From: an uncultured Methanomethylovorans sp.
GTDB taxonomy: Archaea > Halobacteriota > Methanosarcinia > Methanosarcinales > Methanosarcinaceae
DNA: 23,549 nucleotides
NCBI GenBank assembly: GCA_937968035.1
Contig: CALBTS010000650.1
Coordinates: forward strand, 1-23,549
Direction of reading: 5' to 3'
Position 1 is the first letter of the stretch; every line of letters begins with the position of its first letter. A program made the position numbers and the translations under genes. The notes beneath the pieces were generated by a model, which saw only the letters and a list, made by a program, of their open reading frames with translations, was not told the origin of the DNA and did no database searches. This document shows, piece by piece, positions 7,325 to 14,800 of the stretch.

Positions 7325-8131
7325 CTACACTTTCTTCCTTAATTTATTGATTTGTTCGGTGGTCATGTTCCAAAGGCCATCAATGAGTTCCAGGATCTCA
7401 GGTAGTATACGCATGACCATGTATGCGATCACAAATAGAGCTACTCCTGACCCAGCCTTTGCTATCATATGGTGAGCTATCTCAAAGCTATTTGGTCCAA
7501 ACCACATTTCACCATATGCGACCACTACAAATACATCTCTTAATATATTAAGCATATAGATGACGGGCACTGATACCATGAATGCAGATAGCAGTTTTTT
7601 CATCGGTGCATTCACAGAAGCTATCAGGCCCATAAAAAGAGCAATGCTTTCAATGGCAGTGCATCCCAGGATTATCTCCACGGTGTGTCCGTTATATGTT
7701 ATCATGTTACCCGCCCTATAAGCCGAGAAGCCTAGCATGCTCAGTGTCCACATTATATTATTTGTTACCATGCCGATCAGCCATTCTTTCAGGGCTGATA
7801 TCTCTGCAAAAGGAAAATAGAACACTGATCCGATAGCAATAGCATTAGTAGCCATATATGTGATGTCGATCTCACCTTTCATAGGTGTGTATCTATTCGT
7901 ATATTGCACATACATTGTGCGTGCTATGAGCAAGCAAAATATGCTCATTGCTATGGTAAGTGTCACGTTCACATAGTCATCTATGGCAATATAATGCAAA
8001 GGCTGCTGCACCCAGTGAATTGAAAATACGGTCCACCCTCCTGCCCCTATTATTCTTTTATATCTATTTTTTCCAGACAGGATCGCACTGAGAAGCATTA
8101 ATGAGATGGATATCCATAGTATGATAAGCAT
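7325..8131 (-). CDS. artA: Archaeosortase, ArtA-like
   Basis: A 268-residue (271 from GTG 8140) multi-pass membrane protein of the exosortase/archaeosortase family, which cleaves C-terminal PGF-CTERM-type tails from surface proteins. About eight hydrophobic helices are visible. Counting from the GTG, the catalytic Cys is C160 in LGCTAIESIALFMG and the conserved Arg is R201 in LNILRDVFVVVAYG. H223/H224 (AHHMIAKAG) and R244 (MVMRILPEIL) follow with the spacing I remember for haloarchaeal ArtA. ATG 8131 is preferred because aggtg lies 7 nt upstream; GTG 8140 is part of that site. It is first in an operon with archaetidylserine decarboxylase and synthase, as expected for ArtA. No target with a PGF-CTERM tail lies in the window. 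Confidence 0.88.
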   Translation of the reverse strand: MLIILWISISLMLLSAILSGKNRYKRIIGAGGWTVFSIHWVQQPLHYIAIDDYVNVTLTIAMSIFCLLIARTMYVQYTNRYTPMKGEIDITYMATNAIAIGSVFYFPFAEISALKEWLIGMVTNNIMWTLSMLGFSAYRAGNMITYNGHTVEIILGCTAIESIALFMGLIASVNAPMKKLLSAFMVSVPVIYMLNILRDVFVVVAYGEMWFGPNSFEIAHHMIAKAGSGVALFVIAYMVMRILPEILELIDGLWNMTTEQINKLRKKV

Positions 8132-8153
8132 TAATAGCACCTGTAATTGTATG

Positions 8154-8165
8154 GACTTATATACT
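8154..8165. promoter_or_regulatory. TATA box apparently shared by divergent artA and Nudix genes
   Basis: The near-symmetric sequence gacttatatact is the best TATA box for both directions. It predicts RNA starts near 8187 (6 nt before the Nudix ATG) and near 8133 (at the artA ATG), so both mRNAs would be almost leaderless. A weaker plus-strand alternative is cataataaac at 8172-8181. Confidence 0.5.
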
Positions 8166-8192
8166 TGTCAGCCATAATAAACTTGTTGTCAT

Positions 8193-8612
8193 ATGAAACC
8201 GGTAACTCCTCTTTTAACTGTAGATGCAATAATAATAATAAATGGTTCAAATATCGTACTTGTCAGGCGTCAAAACGACCCTTTTAAGAGCATGTTCGCC
8301 CTTCCCGGTGGATTCGTAGAGGTAGGAGAAACTACTGAAGAGGCAGTAGTGCGTGAGGCGTTGGAAGAGACCGGCTTATCGATAGAAATAGTTAAGTTGA
8401 TTGGAGTCTATTCAGAACCTTTGCGTGATCCAAGAGGGCATACAGTGTCTATATGTTATCTCGCAAAGGGAACAGGTATCCCAAAAGCAGGTTCTGATGC
8501 GGCAGATGTCGCGCTTTTCACAATAGATGGCATACCTAAACTGGCTTTCGATCACAATAAAATAATAGATCAGGCAAGAGTTGATATAAATGGAGTTCTG
8601 TCCCAAATGTAA
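8193..8612 (+). CDS. Nudix hydrolase
   Basis: A 139-residue single-domain Nudix protein, close in type to ADP-ribose or nucleoside-diphosphate-derivative pyrophosphatases. The Nudix box is complete at residues 40-62: G40, E46, then REALEETGL at 54-62 with the metal-binding glutamates E55, E58 and E59. It is preceded by FALPGGFVEVGE. The substrate cannot be read from sequence; ADP-ribose, 8-oxo nucleotides or a sugar nucleotide are possible. It is the first gene of the cluster with TFS, whose start lies 23 nt inside this gene, so the two are translationally linked. Confidence 0.9.
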   Translation: MKPVTPLLTVDAIIIINGSNIVLVRRQNDPFKSMFALPGGFVEVGETTEEAVVREALEETGLSIEIVKLIGVYSEPLRDPRGHTVSICYLAKGTGIPKAGSDAADVALFTIDGIPKLAFDHNKIIDQARVDINGVLSQM

Positions 8613-8904
8613 GTCGATGATGTTCCCGGTTCAGGGTTCTTTCGTATGTAAAAAGTGCGGCCATGTGAAGGGTGCTGAAGGAGTTTCTGATGACCTCGTG
8701 TCAAAATCCCAACGTAAGGACCGTGAAGTCACTGTTCTTGAAGAGAATTTCGACCAGGGTCTTCCCACCACATCTTCCAGATGTCCTGAATGCGGGCACA
8801 ATGTTGCATATTGGTGGCTCAGACAGCTCAGATCGGCGGATGAGTCTGAAACGCGTTTCTTCAAATGCACCAAATGCAACGCCACATGGAGAGAATATGA
8901 CTGA
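8590..8904 (+). CDS. tfs: Transcription factor S (TFIIS/Rpb9-like)
   Basis: A 104-residue archaeal transcript-cleavage factor that rescues backtracked RNA polymerase. Two zinc ribbons are complete: C4-C7-C20-C23 (FCPKCKSM and FVCKKCGH) and C65-C68-C93-C96 (SRCPECGH and FKCTKCNA). The second ribbon carries the acidic pair D84-E85 (RSADESETRF) that acts in the polymerase funnel, so this copy should be active in cleavage. Its start overlaps the Nudix gene. PCNA and primase follow under a separate promoter. Confidence 0.96.
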   Translation: MEFCPKCKSMMFPVQGSFVCKKCGHVKGAEGVSDDLVSKSQRKDREVTVLEENFDQGLPTTSSRCPECGHNVAYWWLRQLRSADESETRFFKCTKCNATWREYD

Positions 8905-8931
8905 GTTATCCTCAAGCCACATTTATATGAG

Positions 8932-8941
8932 TTTTTATATA
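8932..8941 (+). promoter_or_regulatory. TATA box of pcn-priL
   Basis: The sequence tttttatata predicts an RNA start near 8964 and a leader of about 42 nt. A ribosome binding site (atggaga, about 8993-8999) precedes the pcn ATG. A second TATA-like element, atttatatga, sits at 8921-8930. Confidence 0.6.
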
Positions 8942-9005
8942 GGAAACTTTTATTACTTAAAGGATATAATGAAGTGGTTATTCAGACACCGGATGGAGAA
9001 TTGAT

Positions 9006-9743
9006 ATGTTCAAGGCAACGATTGACGCGGATATTTTAAAAAGTTCCATAGAAACGCTTTCTGTACTCGTGGATGAGGCTCGATTCAGGATATCCACAGA
9101 GGGGCTCTCTGTAAGAGCAGTGGATCCGGCAAACGTGGCCATGGTAAGCTTTGAGCTTGCGGCAAGTGCCTTTGATGATTTTGCTGCCGACGACTGTGAG
9201 ATCGGCATGGACCTTACGAAGGTCAATGATATTTTTGGGGTAGCAGAAAAGAACGAAAAGGCTACTCTGGCACTGGACGAGCTGTCCCAGAAAATGTCCA
9301 TACACATTGGTGGATTTTCTTATACTCTTTCGTTACTGGATCCTTCCACTATCCGTGCAGAACCGCGCATACCACAGCTTGAGTTGCCTGCTGAAGTTGT
9401 GCTCAATGGCAAGGAACTTCAGAAAGCGGTCAAAGCAGCAGAGAAGATCAGTGATCACATGTCCCTTGGTGTGGATGGAGATATCTTCTACATGGAAGCT
9501 GAAGGAGATACTGATAAGGTCCGTCTGGAAATGCCCCGCGACCAGTTGATAGATCTGAGATCCGGAGAGGCCCGTTCTCTGTTCTCTCTGGATTATCTCT
9601 CGGACATTGTCAAACCAGCCTCTAAATCAAATGAGGTCACTCTTGAGCTGGGGAAGGATTATCCTATCAAGATAGGTTTCACTATTGCCGAAGGTGCAGG
9701 CAAGATAAGTTACCTGCTTGCCCCAAGGATAGAATCAGACTGA
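9006..9743 (+). CDS. pcn: DNA polymerase sliding clamp PCNA
   Basis: A 245-residue sliding clamp that forms the trimeric ring tethering DNA polymerase, FEN1, ligase and other replication proteins. Family landmarks are the start MFKATIDADILKSSIETL, STEGLSVRAVDPANVAMV, the MDLTKVNDIF segment, the interdomain connecting loop around residues 115-130 (STIRAEPRIPQLELP), SGEARSLFSLDYLSDIVK, and the C-terminal KISYLLAPRIESD. Length is exactly that of the family. priL starts 3 nt after the stop, so the clamp and primase subunit are co-transcribed. Confidence 0.98.
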   Translation: MFKATIDADILKSSIETLSVLVDEARFRISTEGLSVRAVDPANVAMVSFELAASAFDDFAADDCEIGMDLTKVNDIFGVAEKNEKATLALDELSQKMSIHIGGFSYTLSLLDPSTIRAEPRIPQLELPAEVVLNGKELQKAVKAAEKISDHMSLGVDGDIFYMEAEGDTDKVRLEMPRDQLIDLRSGEARSLFSLDYLSDIVKPASKSNEVTLELGKDYPIKIGFTIAEGAGKISYLLAPRIESD

Positions 9744-9746
9744 TCT

Positions 9747-10805
9747 ATGGAAGAAAAGGATCTTGCTCTTTACCCCTTTATTACGGAAGCTTCAGCATAC
9801 GTATCAGATCTAGGTTTCAGCCTTGAACGGCTGATAACCTCTCGAGCCATGGATTCTGCCCGTTCCCGTGGGGTTGAAAGAGTACTTCAGGCCTTAAAAG
9901 GTGATATTACTAAGCCCCAGCTTTTAGCTTCGGATGACCGCAAAATTCTCATTGAACTGCTTTCCTATCCCTTTTCAAGGGTCTTAGTATCATGTGTGGA
10001 TGATAATTTTCTTATACGCAGGTATGCACTTGCAGAAGCAGTTTCCTGTTATGAGCTTCTGCATTCAGAACCATATGAGTTCATATGTTCAATAGCATCT
10101 GATTTTCATGTTGATGTTCTTTTTTCTGACCATCAGTTCGATATCCATTTCACCGATTATATCCGGCTTGCAAGTTCCATGAAAGCATTGGAATGGAAAC
10201 TTGTTAACCGCAAGATACAGAAAGGCCACGTTTATATCTCAAAGGAAGAACTTGCAAGGTTGCTTCAGGAAGCTATACGTGACCGGATCCAGAGTTCTCT
10301 TCCTCTGGATGTACCTGAAGATATTTGTCAGATGTGTGTTCCATACATTTCTCCGATCCAGACTGAACTGCAGCAGATGAAGGAAACATTTGGCTCCGGG
10401 GATTTTGGCTCGGTGGAGAGTAATATGTTTCCTCCCTGTATGGTACATGCCATATCCAATGTAAGAGCCGGGGTGAATCTGGCTCATTCTATGCGTTTTG
10501 CCCTTACTTCGTTCCTGCGTAACGTGGGCATGTCAGTAGATGATATCATTGCTATGTTCAACGTATCTCCTGATTTCGATATGGAGAAAACGAGATATCA
10601 GATAGAACATATCTCGGGCTCATCAGGTACAGAATACAAGCCCCCTTCCTGCTCCACTATGCGCACTTATGGCAATTGCTATGGTGCAGATGAACTATGC
10701 AGCAGGATAAAACACCCTCTTAACTACTATAGGCGCAAGACATGGTTTAAACATAAGAATGAAGTTTCTCAGCAACATCCATTTTCAGGAAAAGATAATG
10801 AATAG
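9747..10805 (+). CDS. priL: DNA primase large subunit PriL
   Basis: A 352-residue PriL, the non-catalytic primase subunit that carries the iron-sulfur C-terminal domain needed for primer initiation. The four cluster ligands are visible: C231 (FPPCMVHAI), C302 (PPSCSTM), C311 (GNCYGAD) and C318 (ELCSRIKHPLNYY). The N-terminal helical domain covers about residues 1-200. The protein ends soon after the last ligand with a polar tail (residues 330-352). It lies 3 nt after pcn with no ribosome binding site of its own. The catalytic subunit PriS is not in the window. Confidence 0.95.
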   Translation: MEEKDLALYPFITEASAYVSDLGFSLERLITSRAMDSARSRGVERVLQALKGDITKPQLLASDDRKILIELLSYPFSRVLVSCVDDNFLIRRYALAEAVSCYELLHSEPYEFICSIASDFHVDVLFSDHQFDIHFTDYIRLASSMKALEWKLVNRKIQKGHVYISKEELARLLQEAIRDRIQSSLPLDVPEDICQMCVPYISPIQTELQQMKETFGSGDFGSVESNMFPPCMVHAISNVRAGVNLAHSMRFALTSFLRNVGMSVDDIIAMFNVSPDFDMEKTRYQIEHISGSSGTEYKPPSCSTMRTYGNCYGADELCSRIKHPLNYYRRKTWFKHKNEVSQQHPFSGKDNE

Positions 10806-10831
10806 AATATACTTCTTAAGTTATTTCCTAC

Positions 10832-10849
10832 ATTTATATGATTTAAATC
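10832..10849 (+). promoter_or_regulatory. pspA promoter with adjoining palindrome
   Basis: The TATA box atttatat (10832-10839) predicts an RNA start near 10863. A perfect 10-bp palindrome, gatttaaatc (10840-10849), abuts its downstream side, a position where a repressor could block polymerase recruitment. A very strong Shine-Dalgarno (aaggaggg, 10888-10895) precedes the ATG by 5 nt. Confidence 0.5.
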
Positions 10850-10900
10850 GTATCATAAAGTAAGGTAAATATATCAGCTGAGATCACAAGGAGGGAGAAT

Positions 10901-11599
10901 ATGGGCTTATTCAATCGTATGAGCACAGTTATCAAAGCCAAAATGAATAAAATTGCAGATAAGATGGAAGATCCCCGGGAGACTCTTGATTATTCTTATG
11001 AAAAACAGCTTGAGCTTCTACAAAATGTAAAGAGAGGAGTGGCTGAGGTCACAACATCGAAGAAACGTCTGGAGTTACAGAAAGCAAAGCTTCAGCAAAG
11101 CATAGACAAGCTGGACCAGCAGGCAAGGGACGCTGTCAAAGCCGACAGGGAAGATCTTGCAAGGCTTGCCCTTGAGCGTAAGGCTGCACTTGTGGCACAG
11201 GTTCAGGGGCTTGACCAGCAGATAGCGGAGTTGGACCAGGAACAGCAGAAGCTTGTAGCTGCAGAGAAGCGTTTGTCCACAAAGGTCGAGATCTTCAGGA
11301 CAAAAAAGGAGACCATCAAAGCACAGTATTCCTCTGCTGAAGCCCAGGTCAAGATCAACGAATCTATTTCAGGGATCAGCGAGGAAATGGCAGATGTGGG
11401 TCTTGCCATGGAGAGGGCCGAGAACAAGACGGAACAGATGAAAGCACGTTCTGCAGCCCTTGATGAACTTATTGAACAAGGTACACTGGAAGATGTGACT
11501 GGCAGGCATGATGACATAGACCGTGAACTCGCAAAGCTAAGTTCCCAGAGCACCGTCGATGTGGAGCTTGCAAAACTCAAGCAGGAGGCAGGCAAATGA
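10901..11599 (+). CDS. pspA: PspA/IM30 (ESCRT-III-like) membrane stress protein
   Basis: A 232-residue PspA/IM30-family protein, a peripheral membrane protein that assembles into helical rods and protects or remodels stressed membranes. It starts with the amphipathic N-terminal helix MGLFNRMSTVIKAKMNKIADK followed by MEDPRETLDYSYEKQLELLQ, then long Lys/Glu/Gln-rich coiled coils (residues about 30-150), a middle segment VKINESISGISEEMADVG, and further helices to the C-terminus. Length and order match the family. The stop overlaps the start of pspAA by 4 nt. The strong ribosome binding site suggests high expression when transcribed. Confidence 0.95.
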   Translation: MGLFNRMSTVIKAKMNKIADKMEDPRETLDYSYEKQLELLQNVKRGVAEVTTSKKRLELQKAKLQQSIDKLDQQARDAVKADREDLARLALERKAALVAQVQGLDQQIAELDQEQQKLVAAEKRLSTKVEIFRTKKETIKAQYSSAEAQVKINESISGISEEMADVGLAMERAENKTEQMKARSAALDELIEQGTLEDVTGRHDDIDRELAKLSSQSTVDVELAKLKQEAGK

Positions 11600-11874
11600 T
11601 AATTCGGATAATGGGATTGGGGCAATATAAGGTGCCCAGCAGCCTTTTTGATGAGTTGAACGCTATTGATAACCGCATAGTTGAGCATGTGACCAAAGGT
11701 GATGAGAAAACTTACAAGCAAGACCTGGCGGCTCTCATCTCAAAGATCAAACAGAATGGGAAGGTCCTGGGTGCCGAAGAGATCGTTGAATCAGATGTCA
11801 TAGTGCCTCCTGAAGATCTGACCTTTGAGGAAGCAAAAGAAGTGTTTACGGGCACTGGCATCTTTGAAGACTGA
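11596..11874 (+). CDS. pspAA: PspA-associated protein PspAA
   Basis: A 92-residue protein matching what I remember of the PspAA family: start MIIRIMGLGQYKVPSSLFDELN, a central helix around DEKTYKQDLAALISKIKQNG, and an end ESDVIVPPEDLTFEEAKEVF. PspAA is found next to PspA in many bacteria and archaea and is thought to work with it in envelope-stress responses; its biochemical role is not established. It overlaps pspA by 4 nt (ATGA), and the aggagg at 11582-11587 inside pspA serves as its ribosome binding site. The 3' end faces pspAB. Confidence 0.85.
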   Translation: MIIRIMGLGQYKVPSSLFDELNAIDNRIVEHVTKGDEKTYKQDLAALISKIKQNGKVLGAEEIVESDVIVPPEDLTFEEAKEVFTGTGIFED

Positions 11875-11897
11875 AAAATTTATTTAAGTTAAATATA

Positions 11898-12461
11898 CTA
11901 AAATGGTATTCCCCACAAGGGATACCATTTCTCTACATCCTTTTGTATGGGCAGTTCTCTTTCCATCAGGGACTTGAGCCTGAATTCTGTGGAATTGTCC
12001 CTCTCTTTGTTTCCTTTCGGTACAAAGGGATAAAAACTATCCTGCTTGAAATTGTATATCCAGTATACGGTGCTGTTTCCCTGGAACTTATAGATGGCAC
12101 ATAGCAACTGTTCACCGAAACCATGTTCAATCATCGTCTGGCTTACAAGATGTATGTTAGTGACAATGTCCTCAAAATCAGGGTCTTCCAGGATGGCCCA
12201 TAAAAAGTTGTATTCATCCTTTTTGAGCCTGTATGATGTTCCGGTTTCCTGACAACTGTATCTTAAGAGATCCTCTATCTCTGTGCGCGCTGTCTCGTAG
12301 CGGGATGATTCAATGGGTTTAAAACATATTCCTGCCACAGTGGCGGGCTTAATTCCCAGATTTGTTTCAAGAGTGATGCTTGCCGTGGAAATGGCAAACA
12401 ATCTGTCAGTTTTTGCTTTTGGGAGCTTGCTCCTTCCAAGTATCGTGTCCAGAATTCCCAT
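11898..12461 (-). CDS. pspAB: PspA-associated protein PspAB
   Basis: A 187-residue cytoplasmic protein matching the PspAB family as I remember it: MGILDTILGRSKLPKAKTDRLFAIS at the start, TLETNLGIKPATVAGICFKP, then WAILEDPDFEDIVTNIHLVS, GFGEQLLCAIYKF, and the C-terminal KDVEKWYPLWGIPF. Its molecular function is unknown. It follows htpX directly (stop and start share one base, TGATG), and the pair faces pspA-pspAA across 23 nt. The arrangement supports a common role in membrane stress. The terminal WGIPF codons also form a hairpin that may terminate the opposing transcript. Confidence 0.85.
   Translation of the reverse strand: MGILDTILGRSKLPKAKTDRLFAISTASITLETNLGIKPATVAGICFKPIESSRYETARTEIEDLLRYSCQETGTSYRLKKDEYNFLWAILEDPDFEDIVTNIHLVSQTMIEHGFGEQLLCAIYKFQGNSTVYWIYNFKQDSFYPFVPKGNKERDNSTEFRLKSLMERELPIQKDVEKWYPLWGIPF
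11901..11930. terminator. Long hairpin between convergent psp operons
   Basis: A perfect 9-bp inverted repeat (aaatggtat at 11901-11909, ataccattt at 11922-11930) extends on the plus-strand RNA by a U-G and two C-G pairs, giving about 12 bp with a 6-nt loop. It lies in the last codons of pspAB and begins 27 nt after the pspAA stop. It is likely the transcript end for pspA-pspAA. Confidence 0.55.
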
Positions 12462-13342
12462 CAGAACTCCAGCTCCCTTTCTAATTTCTCAAGTGCTGCT
12501 AGGCGCTTTTCCGTAGAAGGGTGTGTGGATAGGAGCTGCATGATGGAAGAGCCGGATATTGCAGGGATAATGAAAAAGGCGTTCATGCCTTCAACTTTCC
12601 TTAGGTCCTCAGATGGCACTCTCTGCATCGTACCGCTTATCTTCATAAGGGCGGATGCGAGCTTGGATGGCTTCCCGGTTATAATTGCAGCACCTCTGTC
12701 AGCAGAGAATTCCCTGTATCTTGAAAGAGCGCGTATGAGAAGGAAGCTTATCACCCACACGATCAAGGAAACTATCCACACTACTATGAGTCCTCCATTT
12801 CCTTCTCGCCTGTTGCCGCCTCCACCAAAGTACAGGGCGTATCTTACGATGAAGAAAGCAACAGTTGAAAGGAAGCTGGCTATGGTCAGTACTGTCATAT
12901 CCCGGTTCTTTATGTGGGTCAGTTCATGTCCCAGCACGGCTTCAAGTTCTTCCCGGTCAAGGCTTCGCATAAGTCCTGTAGTAACGGCAACAACTGCGTT
13001 CTTTTTGTTCCTGCCGGTGGCAAAAGCGTTAGGCATCATAGTATTCATGATAGCTATTCTCGGCACCGGGATATCTGCGATCGCACACAGCCGTGTGATG
13101 ATCTCGTGCAGTTCAGGCTCCTCGCTTGCAGATACAATTTTGGCTCCTGATGTCCACAATACCATCTTGTCAGAATAGTAGTATTGTACGAACATCATTA
13201 CTCCTGCGAACAGGAGTATGAACATGGAATCTGCCCCATTAGCAGCCAGGAATACCAGGAAGAGCAGATACACAGCTCCCAGCAAGAACATGGTAAAGAG
13301 CATCCTGCTCTCCAATCCTATATCATGTTTCCATTTTCTCAT
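12461..13342 (-). CDS. htpX: Membrane zinc metalloprotease HtpX
   Basis: A 293-residue M48-family membrane protease for quality control of damaged membrane proteins. N-terminal hydrophobic segments at about residues 14-33 and 38-54 are followed by the zinc site H139-E140-x-x-H143 in VLGHELTHIKNRD, two more hydrophobic segments (about 150-172 and 185-205), and the third ligand E211 in YREFSADRGA. The C-terminal TMQRVPSEDLRKVEGMNAFF and STHPSTEKRLAALEKL are also typical. The start ATG has agaggt about 8 nt upstream. It is co-transcribed with pspAB, whose start shares one base with its stop, placing a protease inside the Psp module. Confidence 0.95.
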   Translation of the reverse strand: MRKWKHDIGLESRMLFTMFLLGAVYLLFLVFLAANGADSMFILLFAGVMMFVQYYYSDKMVLWTSGAKIVSASEEPELHEIITRLCAIADIPVPRIAIMNTMMPNAFATGRNKKNAVVAVTTGLMRSLDREELEAVLGHELTHIKNRDMTVLTIASFLSTVAFFIVRYALYFGGGGNRREGNGGLIVVWIVSLIVWVISFLLIRALSRYREFSADRGAAIITGKPSKLASALMKISGTMQRVPSEDLRKVEGMNAFFIIPAISGSSIMQLLSTHPSTEKRLAALEKLERELEF

Positions 13343-13396
13343 GGAGTATACCTCTTTGGAATCATGTGTGATTTAATCTCTTGGATGTTGTCATCT

Positions 13397-13407
13397 GCAT
13401 ATATCAA
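13397..13407 (-). promoter_or_regulatory. TATA box of htpX-pspAB
   Basis: Read on the minus strand, ttgatatatgc predicts an RNA start near 13373, about 30 nt before the htpX ATG. The box straddles the end of the upstream cfbB/cbiA gene, so htpX-pspAB can be transcribed independently of it. Confidence 0.45.
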
Positions 13408-14717
13408 CTGCGCTTATATTCCCTGCACATGTCCACAAAAGCCTTTACAGGGAAGCTCACAGGATGGGCGTGCTGGTAACATGCCAGAGAATTGTGCTCC
13501 ACAATGCCATCCCATCCGTCTTTAATTCCTTTGCCGCGTTTCATCTCAAACGTAAGCCGGGCATCGTTATCACAATATGTAACGGAATAATGGAACTCAT
13601 GTCCGCGCACTGGTCCTTTTATGAACGCTCCGTGGGCGTAGCCTTCCGTATATCCCAGGGCCTGGAGCTTCTTTGTAAGCACTGTACGTGCCGAGAAAAG
13701 GTCAGCCATCTTATAGGTAACATCATCGATCTCATATGAGGTGGAAAGATACTGCAATCCTCCGCATTCCCCGTATATGGGCATCCCATCTGCTGAAAGG
13801 TCCTTTAAGGCTTTCGTAGTTGCAGAAGCTTCAAGTTCGCACGGATACAATTCAGGATAACCTCCGCCAAAGTACATGCCGTCAACATCCGGTAATTCTC
13901 CTGCCATGGGGCTGAAGAACACAACTTCCGCACCGTTTCTCCTGAATTCATCGAACATGTCAGCATAATAGAAGCAGAATGCTTTGTCCATTGCCACTCC
14001 TATTTTCAGGTCTGTTTCTGGAATTTCTTTCTCCTCGTAGGCATCCGTATTAGGTTCCCTGGCCAGCCCTATAATGGCATCCAGATCAACATTCTCTTCT
14101 ATGAACCCTGCAAGCTCACCGGTATCGAACTCACATTCAAAGGCCATGTGTAGTCCCAGATGCCGGGAAGGTACGCTTATATCCTTGTTACGCGGAAGTG
14201 CTCCCACAATGGGTATGTCAGGAATGCAATCCCGGATCATTTTTGCATGTCTTGGACTTCCTACTTTGTTGAGTATCACGCCTGCGACTTCCACGCCGGG
14301 ATCAAACTCTGAATATCCTTTTACAATAGCTGCGGCACTGCGTGACATCCCATGCACATTTACCACCAGGATCACGGGCACATCAAGGGATTTAGCTACA
14401 TGTGCAGAACTGGCAACCTCGGTGGAATCCATGCCGTCAAAAAGTCCCATCACACCTTCGATGACCGAGATATCCGAACCGCCGGAAGTACGGGCAACTT
14501 CCCTTTTCACACCTTCCACTTCCATCATGAAGGTATCCAGGTTACGGGATGCTCTTTTACAGATCGCTGTATGGTAGGATGGGTCGATATAGTCCGGGCC
14601 GACCTTATAGGGCTGGACCTGCATGCCTCTTTTGACCAGTGCAGCCATTAGTCCCATGGAGGCTGTGGTTTTTCCAACACCGCTGTTAGTTCCCGCTATC
14701 AGTACCGCTTTTGTCAT
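13404..14717 (-). CDS. cfbB: Ni-sirohydrochlorin / cobyrinate a,c-diamide synthase
   Basis: A 437-residue glutamine-dependent, ATP-using amidase of the CbiA/CobB family. It amidates the a and c acetate groups of Ni-sirohydrochlorin (CfbB, coenzyme F430 pathway) or of cobyrinate (CbiA, cobamide pathway); in methanogens one enzyme may serve both. The N-terminal synthetase domain has the P-loop GTNSGVGKTT (residues 9-18), YKVGPDYIDP, and VIEGVMGLFDG. The C-terminal class I glutamine amidotransferase domain has the nucleophile C318 in YGECGGLQYL and the His pair in CYQHAHPVSF (H416, H418). Length is normal. It stands alone on its strand under a TATA box that predicts a leaderless mRNA, divergent from moaA. 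The CfbB versus CbiA choice is not settled by sequence reading. Confidence 0.9.
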   Translation of the reverse strand: MTKAVLIAGTNSGVGKTTASMGLMAALVKRGMQVQPYKVGPDYIDPSYHTAICKRASRNLDTFMMEVEGVKREVARTSGGSDISVIEGVMGLFDGMDSTEVASSAHVAKSLDVPVILVVNVHGMSRSAAAIVKGYSEFDPGVEVAGVILNKVGSPRHAKMIRDCIPDIPIVGALPRNKDISVPSRHLGLHMAFECEFDTGELAGFIEENVDLDAIIGLAREPNTDAYEEKEIPETDLKIGVAMDKAFCFYYADMFDEFRRNGAEVVFFSPMAGELPDVDGMYFGGGYPELYPCELEASATTKALKDLSADGMPIYGECGGLQYLSTSYEIDDVTYKMADLFSARTVLTKKLQALGYTEGYAHGAFIKGPVRGHEFHYSVTYCDNDARLTFEMKRGKGIKDGWDGIVEHNSLACYQHAHPVSFPVKAFVDMCREYKRS

Positions 14718-14738
14718 GAGTTTTACTGTGTATGTAAC

Positions 14739-14748
14739 TTATATATAT
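14739..14748 (-). promoter_or_regulatory. TATA box of cfbB/cbiA (leaderless)
   Basis: On the minus strand the alternating TA run centred near 14744 lies 27 nt from the ATG at 14717, so transcription should start at or next to the start codon. No Shine-Dalgarno is visible, which agrees with a leaderless message. Confidence 0.55.
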
Positions 14749-14758
14749 CATTATGTCC

Positions 14759-14766
14759 GTTTAAAC
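14759..14766 (+). promoter_or_regulatory. Probable TATA element of moaA
   Basis: The palindrome gtttaaac is centred about 38 nt before the moaA ATG and predicts a leader of about 11 nt. A second AT element (tttaaaag, from 14779) is too close to the ATG for a normal start. Confidence 0.35.
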
Positions 14767-14800
14767 CGCTCAAAGGCCTTTAAAAGGGATATATGCATTT

